Assembly: GCA_022828595.1 (NCBI GenBank)
Contig: JAKGHH010000002.1
Span: forward strand, 43,432,222 to 43,496,221
Direction of reading: 5' to 3'
From: Nelumbo lutea
Lineage: Eukaryota > Streptophyta > Magnoliopsida > Proteales > Nelumbonaceae
DNA length: 64,000 bases
Part shown: in pieces, positions 10,718 through 21,068 of the stretch
How the letters are laid out: every line of letters starts with the position of its first letter
How positions within the stretch are numbered: position 1 is the first letter of the stretch
Notes under the pieces: generated by a model
The model's input: only the letters and a program-made list of their open reading frames with translations
Database searches by the model: none
What the model was told of the DNA's origin: nothing
Translations under genes and position numbers: made by a program

Positions 10718-12009
10718 TTAAGTGTCCCCCAAAGTTAAAAGTATTTTTATTTCTTCTCCTAAATAACAACTCCCATCAAAATCAATGCTAAGAAGAAAAG
10801 GTATGAATGTGGATGGTTGTTGTAGCATATGTGGGGGAAGAGGAGGATTTGGAGCATATTTTCAAAAATTGCAATTTTACAAAGCAAACTTGGCAATTCC
10901 TTCCTCCTCTTGAGAAACCAAATGGTACACACACCTCTCTAAAAGATTGGTGCTCCTAGATTTGTTATAATGATAAAGCAAGTGAAGACAATTGTCAGGA
11001 AAAATGTGTTTTTATCCTTTGGCACCTATGGAAGAATAGAAACAATCGACCCCCTTTAAGTTGTCATTAAAAGAATGGTTGAGGCCCAAATAGAATTTGT
11101 AATTAATACCATGGGGAAAGAAAATGAAAGCTACTCCAAGTCATGGGATCTGATCCCTTGGCACCCTTTGAGTTTGGTGCTATTAAGATTAATTTTGATG
11201 CCTCTTTTATTGGTGGAGAGGTGTGCTCGACAACCTGCATAGCTAGGAATCACTTAGGGGAGGTAGTGGATCTTAAAGCTTATTTCCTTGGTCTTACTAC
11301 CATCAAATTGGTTGAGGCTTAGGCAACATGGGAAGCTCACAACATGGCGATGAATTTCGTGGATCAACCTATTATTATCGAAGGAGACTCAAAGCTGGTG
11401 ATTCAAAGTCTGCAGCGACAACTCGATCCGTGGAGACTAAAAGGATTAGTCAAGGATGCTGGGAGTTGGGAGATTATTTGACTCACAAAGCTCTTTCTAT
11501 AATAAACAGGTCTGTCTTCTATAACCTTAATGACCTTCCTTGGTTGCTCTTTTTTATTTGTTTTAGTATTGGGGACATACGCCCCCCAATCCTGTGTAGC
11601 CCCTTCTGGATTTATCAAAAAAACGGTAAACTACAAAGACCCCCCCTGTACTTTGTTTTGTAACAAAGACCCTCTGTACTATGACCGTGAGACAAAGACC
11701 CCCCTTGACCGTTAAATCAGATGACAAAATGCATTAAATTATCAAAATACCCCCTAAACTTTTTTATTTTATTTTTTCCCCTTTCTCTTAAAACCTATTT
11801 AACCTATTGTTTTCCCTTTCTTCTCTTCTTGTCCCCTCCCTCACCATCCTCTCTCATTCTTTCTCTCTCCCAACTCTCCCAAATGAACTGTCATGGCCTC
11901 CCTCACTACCCTCTCTCATTATTTCTCTCTCCCAACCCTATTTAACATATTGTTTACATGATTGAAGAACCCACTGTGCTCTTCATAGGTAATCACCAAA
12001 AGGGTCTTG

Positions 12010-12880
12010 TTCCATTGAGGACTCGATCTTAAGGTCTCGTAAACCTCCTTCACTAACTTCTACCCATTTGCGACATCGTGAGAAGGGTGGTCGTCATTGG
12101 CTTGTAACCCTTTGAGATCGAAATACCTTGGCTTGATCATGGTTAAGATGGGCAACTTCCCTTCTCTGGCATGCTTCGTGAACTTTAAACCGAATTGGTG
12201 GAAGTTGAATATGTATTTCAATTTTCCCAAATTCCTATAGAAGAGAGTGGTGGGGGTGTTTTGGAAGTAAATAGCAAAGTCCAATCCATTCTCATGGAGA
12301 AAGTCAAAGATGGTCTTTTATGGGTAGCATGTAGCTATTTGCTTCTTGACATGGCTGGTTGAATCGTGAGATGTTGCAGAGTAGACGAAGAGCATGCTTG
12401 GTTGGGTTGGCCTGGGAATCAAAGAGAACCATCGATCAAAGACGGAGAATTCACGCACCAGGGAGGCGTATATGGGTATAGATTCGGGTTTGAATCCTTT
12501 CATCACAGTGTCTGAGAGATTGGAAGACATTGTCAAAGCTTATTCGACAAATCTTGACATAGAAGGAATGAGGCTGGATCCAAGGACCTATTCTTGGATA
12601 GCCTCGAATGAGTGTCTAGGATCCGGATCAACAAACTTGGCATCGTCGGTAAAGCAGATTGATTGGGACTATGGGGTTTTAGTTGACACAGGGTTGCATT
12701 CCTTGCCTATTACTCCATTGTTTGATGGATTGACAGATTTATTCATCCATCCGAGCATGTGATCGTAGGACCGGTTCTCGAGGACAAGGATTACGATGGT
12801 TTTGATGGGTGACTAGTTAGAAGCAGCAACAAAGGAGAAGGTGAGGAGCAGGAGGAGGAGAAAGAATGGAGATAGGAGGA
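12010..12880 (-). pseudogene. Captured fragment of a non-specific phospholipase C (NPC) gene
   Basis: On the - strand the order is: a hydrophobic signal-peptide-like run (FFLLLLLLTFSFVAAS), a stop, [123 protein letters not shown], and [14 protein letters not shown]. These are the conserved blocks of plant NPC (phosphoesterase family) enzymes, which hydrolyse phospholipids to diacylglycerol. Known NPCs have ITYDEHGGFYDHV, so the last block carries D-to-E and G-to-S changes. Stops and frame breaks (after AASN, before KTIFDF, after ANG) rule out a working enzyme, and the C-terminal part is absent. No introns are evident. Confidence 0.8.
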
Positions 12881-13097
12881 TATTCTCTGGTTCCGAATCT
12901 TTCCATGTGTGGTAATGACTAATGAAGAGGTGGAACTACAACAAAGGAAGATACTCCTCCAATTTCTCTATGAAATTTGAATAAACTGGGGGTATGGGGT
13001 GGAAGTTTTTCCAATGAAGTATTGTGGAATTGGATTTTCTGCGTTTGCTCAAGATAGAGCTGAAATTGTCTTTCCACAAAAGATATTTGGAATTATA

Positions 13098-13530
13098 AAG
13101 CTTAGAGACAATAAAATCACGAGGTTCAGTTCATGAACAAAGAAACTGGGGAGGCTTTGATTCATAGATGTAGGTTGGAGTCTGAGAGCATACTAGGTGT
13201 TTTTTGGACAAATTGTCCAACTTGCGATGTTGTAATTGTGAAAACTAGTGGGATGGATTTGCTCACATATGAACTTGAGGTCGATTTGACTCTAATGCTT
13301 CTGTGAAGTCACAAATTCCTTCTGCGGCAATTTCACCTTATGAAATGTACAGTTCTATATTTGCTCTCGTTGAGGAAGAAATTGTTGGAGACCCTACTTA
13401 TTTGATTGCTATCATTGTTGAGTATGTATGGAGTGCGGTTGTGGAAAAACTAAAAGTACATCCAAATCTGTATGTTTTGACCGTACAACTACTAGCTCAT
13501 AGTGATCTTATGCAGAGTTTATTCTCCTTG
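13098..13530 (+). pseudogene. Captured fragment of RMC1/Mic1 (MON1-CCZ1 regulator) gene
   Basis: The + strand frame NHEVQFMNKETGEALIHRCRLESESILGVFWTNCPTCDVVIVKTSGMDLLTYELE resembles the N-terminal beta-propeller part of the plant RMC1/Mic1 protein, which regulates the MON1-CCZ1 endosomal GEF. In another frame, SAAISPYEMYSSIFALVEEEIVGDPTYLIAIIVEY...KLKVHPNLYVLTVQLLAHS follows, resembling the C-terminal Mic1 domain. Several hundred residues that lie between these parts in the family are missing, so two separated segments were joined with a frame change near 13290. It has the opposite orientation to the adjacent phospholipase fragment. Family assignment is from remembered conservation. Confidence 0.65.
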
Positions 13531-13789
13531 ATATTGGGTAGAAGAAAAGGGAGGAGAGAAAGGGGAAGGGGAAGAAGAGAGATCGGGGGAGAGAGAGAGT
13601 CGTGAGATCGGGGAAGATGAACAATGCTTTTCTGCAAATAGTTATTACAATGATAGTATGGGGAAAAATATTGCAATGGCAGATTTCAATGGAAGGGGAT
13701 CTTTATCTCACGGTCGGGGGGTTTTGTCGCAAAAGAAAGTACAGGGGGTCTTTATAACAGACCCTACAGGGGGTTTTTGTAATTTACCC

Positions 13790-14003
13790 AAAAAATTCGC
13801 ATCCACCCTTTTGGTTAAAGTGGATATTTCCGTTGTAATATTTTAAAAGCAAGGGGGACAAATTGGTCCGCGTGTTTTATAACCGGTAGGGTTAGGGTTT
13901 TGCACTAGATTATAAAAAAGACGACGGAATCAGTTTTCAATTCCCTACTCATTTGTGTTGTTAGGGTTTGTGAAAGCGTTTCAGAAGTTCCAGCCAGGGA
14001 GAA
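13790..14003 (+). promoter_or_regulatory. RPP3 promoter and 5' leader with two telo-boxes
   Basis: Two copies of TTAGGGTTT (the telo-box AAACCCTAA in reverse) lie at 13892-13900 and 13961-13969, and a TATA-like TATAAAAAAG at 13911-13920. Telo-boxes near the transcription start are characteristic of plant ribosomal-protein and translation genes. With the TATA at 13911, transcription would start near 13940, in a pyrimidine-rich TTCCCTACTC. That places the second telo-box in the leader. The Pack-MULE-like element ends only 214 bp before the ATG and so abuts this promoter. Confidence 0.65.
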
Positions 14004-16277
14004 ATGGGAGTCTTCACTTTCGTTTGCAGAAGCTCCGGCGCCGAATGGAACGCAAAGCAGCTTTCCGGTGACCTTGAAGCCTCGGCTGGATCAACCTATG
14101 AGTTGCAGAGAAAACTTGTTCAAGCTGCTCTCTCGAGCGACTCTTCTGGCGGAGTTCAGTCTTCCTTCTCCTTGATTACTCCATCATCCGCTGTCTTTCA
14201 GGTAAAAGATTAGGCTTTCGTAATTACGCTTTCTAATTTCAATCTTCTTCTCTTACGGCTAATTGTTCCAAGATCTAAGTATACTTAATGCTTTGATCGA
14301 TCATTTAGGCTGTTTTTGGTTTGAAAGAAAAGGTAGGCGAAACCTGTACCTACTTTATCTTTCAAACCAAACATAGCCTTAGTTCTCATTGGAGTTTTCT
14401 GTAAAGCTTAAATTCCTTGCTCTACTTGCATGCCTACATTTTTGCTTTATCTATATTAATGTAGTTGGAAACTATTTCTTTATTTCCTTCTTTTTTGCTA
14501 AGTTTCAGTTCACGTAGATCCGTTTTCTACATTTCCTTCGTCTGGAAGCCCTTTTAAGCGGGCATGATTCGATGAATCGGACGATTAAGAATGCAGATTT
14601 CATTTTGAAAATGATAAAAGAAAACAGAACACCGTTTATCTATCTGTAAAGAATAAGGATTTTCTTCAATACTCTTCAAATTACATCAAGTATCGAGTAG
14701 TTCCACCATGTTATATTAATTTGCTAGTCAAACTTTTGTTGAAGCTAAAAACAGTAAAGAGTTCTTGTAGAAAATAGTTGGATTACGGTAAAGAGTAATT
14801 CTATTTGTTTGGCCAAGGATAAGAGCAATACCTTAGAGGCTAAGACATTCATCCATCCATCCGTATTTCTTTACCATCTTCATCAATATTTACTGGTCAT
14901 CATTTATTTGAGTTTTTCCCAAGTGACGTTTGGCACAAACTGCTATCACTTTCTAAATCTGAAAACTTTCTAGACAAAGTCTTAGCCAGAATAATGGTGG
15001 AGACATTTGGACTGATGTTTGGCCCATTAATCGTGGACAAAGGATGGGGAAGGGAACATTTGGAGCTTTTCTCAGCTCCAACCAAGTTGGCACGAGTCAG
15101 ATGCGTCAATCATCATCTATCTCTATTTTTTACATGATGACTTATCAAAGAATGCCCTAAGACATACGGATCTACTCATCTTGTTGGAGTGTGGTTTTTC
15201 TTTTTCTGCTTATTTGCAGCTGAGAATAAGGGTTTATTTTCATGTGAATTAGTATAAATGTTTATAGTTTTTGCCTTGTCATTTACCGAAGCAATATACT
15301 ATTAAATTACCTTATAAATAAGGTTTTCGTTTCGTCTCCTGATTTTGCCTTCGTCTTAAAAATTAGGTCGACAAGTTGTTTTTATTTTCATCTTTTTGTT
15401 TTTATGAATGAAAAAGTAGTTTTATTATAGAGGAAAAGGAGAATAGAGTTCGCCTTGGAGGGGGACACCATATGCAACCTCCCCATTGGGATGAGTACAG
15501 ACCCATCTCTTGTCAATAGACAGAACTATAGATTAGCCCAATACAGAGAAACCCGAGAAACCCTTTCTCTAGCCAGAGGGTCTGTCAAAGCATTTGCTAA
15601 TATGCGAAACCCCGTGTTTTTATTTTGTTCAGTTGAAATCAATAATCACAGTAGGTTATATCTTGATCGAACATGTAGAGATTTGTGCATGTACAACATT
15701 GGTGCATTAGTTGGGTATCACTTCCAAAATATTTTAGTTGTAGAAAACTGACATAAAAGAATGATGTTAAGAATCTCTTTGCACTATTTTGGAGACTTTA
15801 CCTAAAATGTCTTTGTTTGTCTGGTTAGAAATACATCTTTCAGAAATAGTAAGTAGTACGCATCTCTGCTAATGGTGGAAGTCCATTGAATCTGAACCGT
15901 GTTTGGCTATCACTTTTAGCATTTGCTGCTGGCCCAGGTCAACGATAGCTTGGAAATAGCACTACTACACATAAATGGCTAACTGAATGTTATGTAATTG
16001 GTTTCTACAATCAAGCAACCTCTGTTTAGTTCTTATTGATATTGTTTTCTTTTTGTTTCCAATCCAACTTCCTTCTTCTCAAGGTGGTAATTTGCGTTTT
16101 TATTTGGCACAGGTGATTATTGGTGGTGGAGGTGGTGGTGCTTTCTTTGGAGGTGGAGCTGCTCCAGCAGCAAGTTCTGGAGGCGGTGCTGCAGCTGCTG
16201 AGGCACCTCCAGCCGAGGAGAAGAAGGAAGAGAAGGAAGAGAGTGATGACGACATGGGATTCTCGCTCTTCGATTAG
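14004..16277 (+). CDS. RPP3: 60S acidic ribosomal protein P3, two exons
   Basis: Coding exons are 14004-14201 and 16113-16277, separated by a 1911-bp GT-AG intron of phase 0; the product is 120 residues, the usual length of plant P3. Residues 1-66 ([11 protein letters not shown]...SAVFQ) form the dimerisation part specific to P3. Then come a Gly/Ala-rich hinge ([22 protein letters not shown]), an acidic stretch, and the conserved stalk tail [12 protein letters not shown]-proteins form the flexible lateral stalk of the 60S subunit and recruit elongation factors through that tail; P3 is a plant-specific class. The ATG is in GAAATGG context and no in-frame upstream start is seen. The intron contains a 71-bp MITE and a piece of LINE. 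Acidic-tail serine phosphorylation is known for the family. All key segments look intact. Confidence 0.95.
14308..14378. repeat. 71-bp Tourist-like MITE in the RPP3 intron
   Basis: The ends GGCTGTTTTTGGTTTGAAAG and CTTTCAAACCAAACATAGCC are inverted repeats. TTA is present on both sides (14305-14307 and 14379-14381), the target duplication of PIF/Harbinger-type MITEs. Relatives occur at 49.4 and 62.2 kb. Confidence 0.8.
15420..15615 (-). mobile_element. L1 LINE 3' remnant in the RPP3 intron
   Basis: The - strand gives [22 protein letters not shown], matching the terminal RNase H motif of plant L1 elements, followed by an untranslated tail that ends near 15420. Short and decayed. Confidence 0.45.
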
Positions 16278-16501
16278 TCTGTCTTTCAATACAATGCCCT
16301 AAATTGTTAGCAAGTTGTTTTACCTGATTTTAGTGTCTAGATATCCGCATGAGTTTACTCGAGAATTTGGATAATATATTGGTATTGCAGTTTTGAGGTG
16401 TGAATTTATCCTGATGAATATTATACCTTTTGGATATTTTTTAGCGGGACGTTTTTTGGTGGTTTTTTAGTCCGGCGGCATGTTTTACAGGAGAAGCAAA
16501 A

Positions 16502-16652
16502 GCATCGACACAGGAATTGGTGTCGGTACTTATTTAGCCGGGCGTATCGTCCTGTATCAGTATTATTTTTTAAGTTATATATATTTTTTTCGAAAACTGG
16601 TTCAGAGGGTTTTGTTTAACAGGCAGATACGTATTGATACTTTGAACCTTTG
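16502..16652. repeat. MITE of the TTGATACTTTGAACCTTG family, divergent left end
   Basis: The right end GATACTTTGAACCTTTG matches the elements at 28.5, 43.7 and 44.5 kb. AAGCAAAA flanks both sides (16494-16501 and 16653-16660) as an 8-bp duplication. The left end does not carry the expected terminal repeat, so this copy is damaged or the left boundary is mistaken. It lies about 225 bp after the RPP3 stop codon. Confidence 0.45.
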
Positions 16653-16797
16653 AAGCAAAACGGTAATCTTCAATTTGAATTTGTATTAAAAAAAGGGAAT
16701 ATTACTAGTTAGTAATTAGTATAACCTGCTTGTTATCATGGCCGCTTCAAAATAAAAACATTTGGTATAGTAAATGTCATACAGGGTTGATTCAACT

Positions 16798-17143
16798 GGG
16801 GGTGTCAATGGACCGGTTTTGTGTTGGGCTCTCTCCAAATCAAAATCCATTTGGACGGATTGGATGGGCCAATAAGACATTGAATTTGGACAGACTGGAT
16901 GGATTAATATGACATTGGATTGGACCTGGTCTGTCTATAATGAATTTATGTTGGATTGAGCCAATAACTGGTCCATTGATAGAAGATAATAAGAACATAG
17001 GTGTCAATGGACCAGGTTTGAGTTGAAACCAGTCTAAATTAGCAGGAATTTGAACAGATTAGGCAGTTTCTAGACCAGTCCAAAATGGTCCAAAATATTC
17101 ATGGGACTGGATTGGGCCAGGTCCATTTGTAATAGACTCACTT
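16798..17143. repeat. Truncated copy of the GGGGTGTCAATGGACC MITE
   Basis: It begins GGGTGTCAATGGACCGG and follows the complete copy at 59580-59992 phrase by phrase, including the internal restart 'ataggtgtcaatggaccagg'. Similarity stops at 'gtaatagactcacttagac', before the right terminal repeat. Confidence 0.7.
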
Positions 17144-20100
17144 AGACTTCCCCTCAAAGCAGCATCACAAATGAAACTAACCCTTTGGGCTGACTAATCT
17201 GCTGCGTGATTCGCTTTATACAAATGCTTATGACACCTTAAAGCCCTTTGGGCTGACTAATCTGCTGCGTGATTCGCTTTATACAAATGCTTGAAAATGA
17301 TGTCTAAGTTGAAAAAGTCAATAAGCTTGAGACACTCCTAATGCATTCCAGCAACTCTACCATTGAGACAGTGTATGGCAATCTTAGAATTTCCTTCAAT
17401 GGTGATCCATTGGTTCTTATGGTTGATCACTTCGTTTATAGCTTTCCAAGCCGCCCATGCTTCAGCCAAGTTAAACGTCATTGATCCACTCCCAAGGGTA
17501 GTATCAAAGTTTATTTTAATGTAGTCGGGTTTAGATTTGAGTCACTCAACTCTCTTCAAAGACACTTACCCAAGCCGCCCATGCTTCAGCAAGGTTAATC
17601 GTCGTTGATCCAATCCTAAGGGCCTTGGTTTCAAGAACTTTGCCCTCATGATTCCTAGCAATGCATCCAATGGCACAACTTCCATTATTAGAACATGTAG
17701 CATCAAAGTTTATTTTAATGCAGTAGCTTTAGGTTTGAGCCACTAAACTTGCTTCCAAGACATTTACCCAATATTGGTTCGATGTGCGAAATAGTTTCTT
17801 TAATTTCGTTCTAGTAACTTAATGCTCTATTAATGATTATTTGGGAATTAGCGGACTTATCACCAAAACATTTTTCATTTTTGTTCTTCCATATGAACCA
17901 ATAAAAATAAGTTATTTTTTCTTTTATGAATTTATCCTTGAAAAAACAATTCTGGTTACCTAAACTAGACCACCACTTCTTTAAAGTAACATCATGGGAT
18001 CTCGGCACTAGTAAAACTTTAACCAACCTATTCCAAATTTGTTTCGTTGATTCACACTTGACAAATAGGTGATCAATATTTTCCTCTTCCCCACAATGAA
18101 CACATGTTGGGTCTATTCTACAACCCCTCACAATAAGTTTATATTTAGTGGGAAGTTGTCATTTAAGAGAAGGAAAAAGAAAGTTTTAATTTTTGAAGGA
18201 ATCTAGAGATTCCAAAAATTATTTATATAACTATTTGACAAACAGCCTCCTCCATTAAAACGACATTCCTCAAAATAAGCCGATTTAACTGAAGCTTTAG
18301 CAAAATTGACCAAAATCTCTCTAATTTTCAAACAAGCATTGATTGACACTTCAACGAAGATAATACAATCATCCACAAATTACAGGATGAAAATGGATGG
18401 CCCCCCCTAGAAGCTCTACACCCTATAGACTTTTCACCACAATGAGCCCCCATGCTAAATTTGCTAGTTAACGCTTCAGCACATAAGACAAATATGTACG
18501 GAGAAAGGGGATCCCCCTGCCTAATGCCCTTACTGGCACTAAAGGATCTAGAGGGAGAACCATTTATAGGGATTTGGAATGAAACCATACTAATACATTC
18601 CAACACCCAATTTATCTACTTAGTGTGGAACCCATATTTCTTAAAAACCTTTCTAATAAAGCCCCATTCCAACCTATCATGTGCCTTTTCCATGTCGATT
18701 TTGCAAGGTAGCATCCCATGTTTGCCTTTCAAATTCCTCATAGTGTGTAACATTTCATGCAGAATAAGAATATTATCTATAATTTGCCTATTGGGGATGA
18801 AAGCGGTATAGAATGGGGAAATAATGTCATCAAAGAACAGTTTAATTCGATTAAAAAGATATTGGAAATGATTTTGCAAATCACATTACAAAGACTAATG
18901 AGTTTGAAATCATTAGTTCTATCCAGATTATCACATTTAGGGATGAGAGTAGTGAAAGTTTTATTCAAGCTACTATTCATTTCCCCAAATGGAAAACAAG
19001 GCTTTGACAGTACAGACAGAATCCCCAACAATATTCCAAAACTTCTTAAAGAATAATACATTAAGACCATCAAGGCCAGGCGCTTTCATATCCTTCATAG
19101 ATAGAAGGGTATTGTGAATCTCCTTGTTAGTAACTTCCCTACAAAGGTTATTGTTCAGACCTTTGGATGCACAATACTCAATATTCGCAATGAAATTGTC
19201 AACATCCATAGTACCCTCATACTTGAACCTCTTCTCGAAATTTCTGCAAAATAATTCTTTAATAGCATCAATTTCCTCAACCCAATTACCATTCTCCTCA
19301 ATCCTTTTGATTTTGTTTCTATTTCTGCGAATTATTGCTATAGTATAAAATTATTTGTTATTATTGTCCCCATGATTTAGCCATTCGACCCTCGAGTTTT
19401 GAGCCCAATAAATCTCCTCGCGTGCAAGAACATTATTGAGGAGCTTATGGAGGGCTTTCTCATGATTAATGATGCTTCTATTATTTGGATCCTCCTCTAA
19501 AATCTCTTGAAATATTTTAAGGTTCAAAAGGATTTCTTCTTTCTTCTTCCTAAAATTCCCAAAATGGTGCTTGTTCCAATATTTAAGTTCCCTAACTAGA
19601 TTATTTCTTTTTTTTTATAAAATTGAAAAGCCCTAGAGCCATTAACATTAATATCCTAGGCTCTCTTAATCACTTCATTCACAGAAGTATCCGGACACTA
19701 CATGGCTTCAAATCTAAAAGGTTTAGGGCCATTGGAGGAAAGAGAATTAGTATCCAAAATCAAGGGGGTGTGATTTGATGACAAAAAAGGCATATTTAAA
19801 AGTTCACAATTATCAAACTCACACCTCCAATCAGAATTTGAAAGAACCCAATCAATCATTTCTTTAGTATTGTTATTTTTCCATGTATATTGAGAACCCT
19901 CCATTTCAATTTCAATTAAGTTACAGTAATCTATCATTTGATTGAAAATTCTGGTATGACAAGGCAATACTTTCATGCCACCTTTTTTTAATTATCACTC
20001 CTTTGAAGAGCATTGAAATCTCCCATAACGCTCCATGCCCCTTGGGTATTATCATCAAATTTTTAATCCAGTACCATACTCTAACTTGATCAGATTTAAA

Positions 20101-20420
20101 GGGGGGAGCATAAACAAATGTGTTAAAAGAGTTTTTATTGGCATTTAAATCATTAATAAGGGTATGAATAATTGGATCAATTGAAAGAATGATATCAATG
20201 GACAAAGAGGAAGAGTCCGATAATAACCAAAGGCCTCCAGCAAAACCAATAGATTCAATAGTATGGCATTTATCAAACTTAAAGGAAGCAATCTATTTGG
20301 ATTAACTCTAGTTTCCATTAAGCAACACACACTGGGATTAAACAACCTACAGAGCTCTACTACTTGGCTTCTAAGATGGATTCTGCCAGCACCTCTAACA
20401 TTCCATAGGGGAATCTTCAT
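17144..20420 (-). mobile_element. L1-type LINE ORF2, decayed, endonuclease to RNase H
   Basis: The order on the - strand starts at 20420 with MKIPLWNVRGAG...VCCLMETRV, the amino end of an L1 apurinic-like endonuclease. Next come TWKNNNTKEMIDWVLSN (about 19850), the reverse transcriptase (MKDMKAPGLDGLNVLFFKKFWN, LIPKCDN, FPHS...[53 protein letters not shown]), and a zinc-binding block (CVHCGEEENIDHLFVKC). RNase H remnants run to about 17160. Stops and frameshifts split it into many frames. Sequence between RT and the zinc block is largely missing, including the FADD catalytic stretch as far as I can read. It lies between RPP3 and the metaxin gene. Confidence 0.85.
17181..17293. repeat. Tandem duplication inside the LINE 3' part
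   Basis: A 50-base segment beginning CCCTTTGGGCTGACTAATCT occurs at 17181 and again at 17244, a 63-base offset, almost without change. A second local duplication ('caagccgcccatgcttcagc') occurs near 17448 and 17573. Both look like replication slippage in a dead element. Confidence 0.75.
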
Positions 20421-21068
20421 TTGAGATCATTAAGTTCCTTAGGACCCTGCTCGTCCTCTTTCATAGGTGGTTCAATGTGAATCAGGAGCACTTTGCATGG
20501 GGATAGAGCCAAGTTCTAGCTTTACTTGTCTTCACAATAATCCCGGCCGTGCAGTGTGAATATCTCCTATGTTTTTTTAATAATGGAAGATGTTCTCGAT
20601 GCACGGGTTCAAGTGTTTTCTGAACACGAATTTTGTGGGACCGAAATCCGTCTTCACATCACAACCTCCTAAGAGCCCTTTCAACCGTGCATTGAGGCAG
20701 AGATGTTCTCAATGCACGGCTGAAAGTACTGTGAGGACGGTGTGAAGACGAAATCCGAATTCCCTGTTTGCGGTGACTCTGAAATGACTCATGCGCGACT
20801 GCTGAAGATGACAAAACCCACATAGAACCCTTCTGCTGTTCCTGGTTTCTTCCGAACAGTAAAAGCCATTTCTCATTTATTCTCCATTTCATTTTCCTCT
20901 GTAAATCCCCCAAATAGATTTTCTTCTTCTTACTTCATTTCCCACTCTTTCCCATATAGACACTTCTGCCTCTCTTCAAGCTCTAGGTATTTTATCACTT
21001 CGTCGTCGTCGTCTTTTTCGATAAAGAAATCCAGACGTTGAGAGAAGCGAAGAAGGGGAGAGCTCTAC
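20421..21068 (+). promoter_or_regulatory. Region upstream of the metaxin gene
   Basis: No gene is seen. The first half contains a repeat with near-mirrored phrases around 'tgcacggttgaaag' and 'gtgcattgagg' (20590-20740), related to segments near 52.6, 53.7 and 54.6 kb. The last 130 bases before the ATG are pyrimidine-rich, with a CGTCGTCGTCGTC tract, and look like promoter and 5' leader. No clear TATA box could be assigned. Confidence 0.4.

Larger units (their letters stand above)
7040..11623 (+). mobile_element. L1-type LINE, decayed, outer element of a nest
   Basis: Fragments of an L1 ORF2 appear in the correct order on the + strand. They are the end of the endonuclease (ERIDWVLAKKAWRETFPNALL, about 7440-7500), a linker (NQAWGLESTARAVQF), reverse transcriptase ([49 protein letters not shown], about 8650-9290), and a region with RYHIKEYLWSTK and WKDRWMDD (9860-10190). 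A zinc-binding domain (C-x2-C...H...C near 10830-10880) and an RNase H (IKINFDASF, about 11170-11450) follow. The reading frame is interrupted by stops, a deletion in RT, a poly(A) run at 9303-9319 and two insertions (7670-8408 and about 10397-10717). The 5' part is deleted so that ORF1-like sequence joins the endonuclease end. The 3' end is an A-rich tail at about 11617-11623. Confidence 0.85.
11624..13789. mobile_element. Pack-MULE-like element carrying two host gene fragments
   Basis: Long terminal inverted repeats of about 90 bp bound this 2.17-kb unit. The left arm (11624-11712) reads GGTAAACTACAAAGACCCCC and the right arm (13696-13789) is the inverse of GGGTAAATTACAAAAACCCC. Both arms share the phrases 'ccctgtactttgttttg' and 'accgtgagacaaagacccc'. 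The flanks are A-rich (AAAAAA both sides), consistent with insertion into the poly(A) tail of the L1 before it. The interior encodes no transposase. It holds part of a phospholipase C gene on the - strand and part of an RMC1 gene on the + strand, next to pyrimidine/purine-rich subterminal tracts. Long TIRs plus unrelated captured gene pieces are the Pack-MULE pattern; the superfamily assignment is inferred. Confidence 0.7.

Noticed and set aside
12394..12762. A + strand open frame of 122 codons.
   Set aside because: It is the antisense shadow of the phospholipase C fragment, whose conserved blocks read on the - strand.
16026..16289. A - strand open frame opposite the P3 C-terminal exon.
   Set aside because: It has no similarity and arises from the Gly/Ala and acidic codon repeats of RPP3 read backwards.
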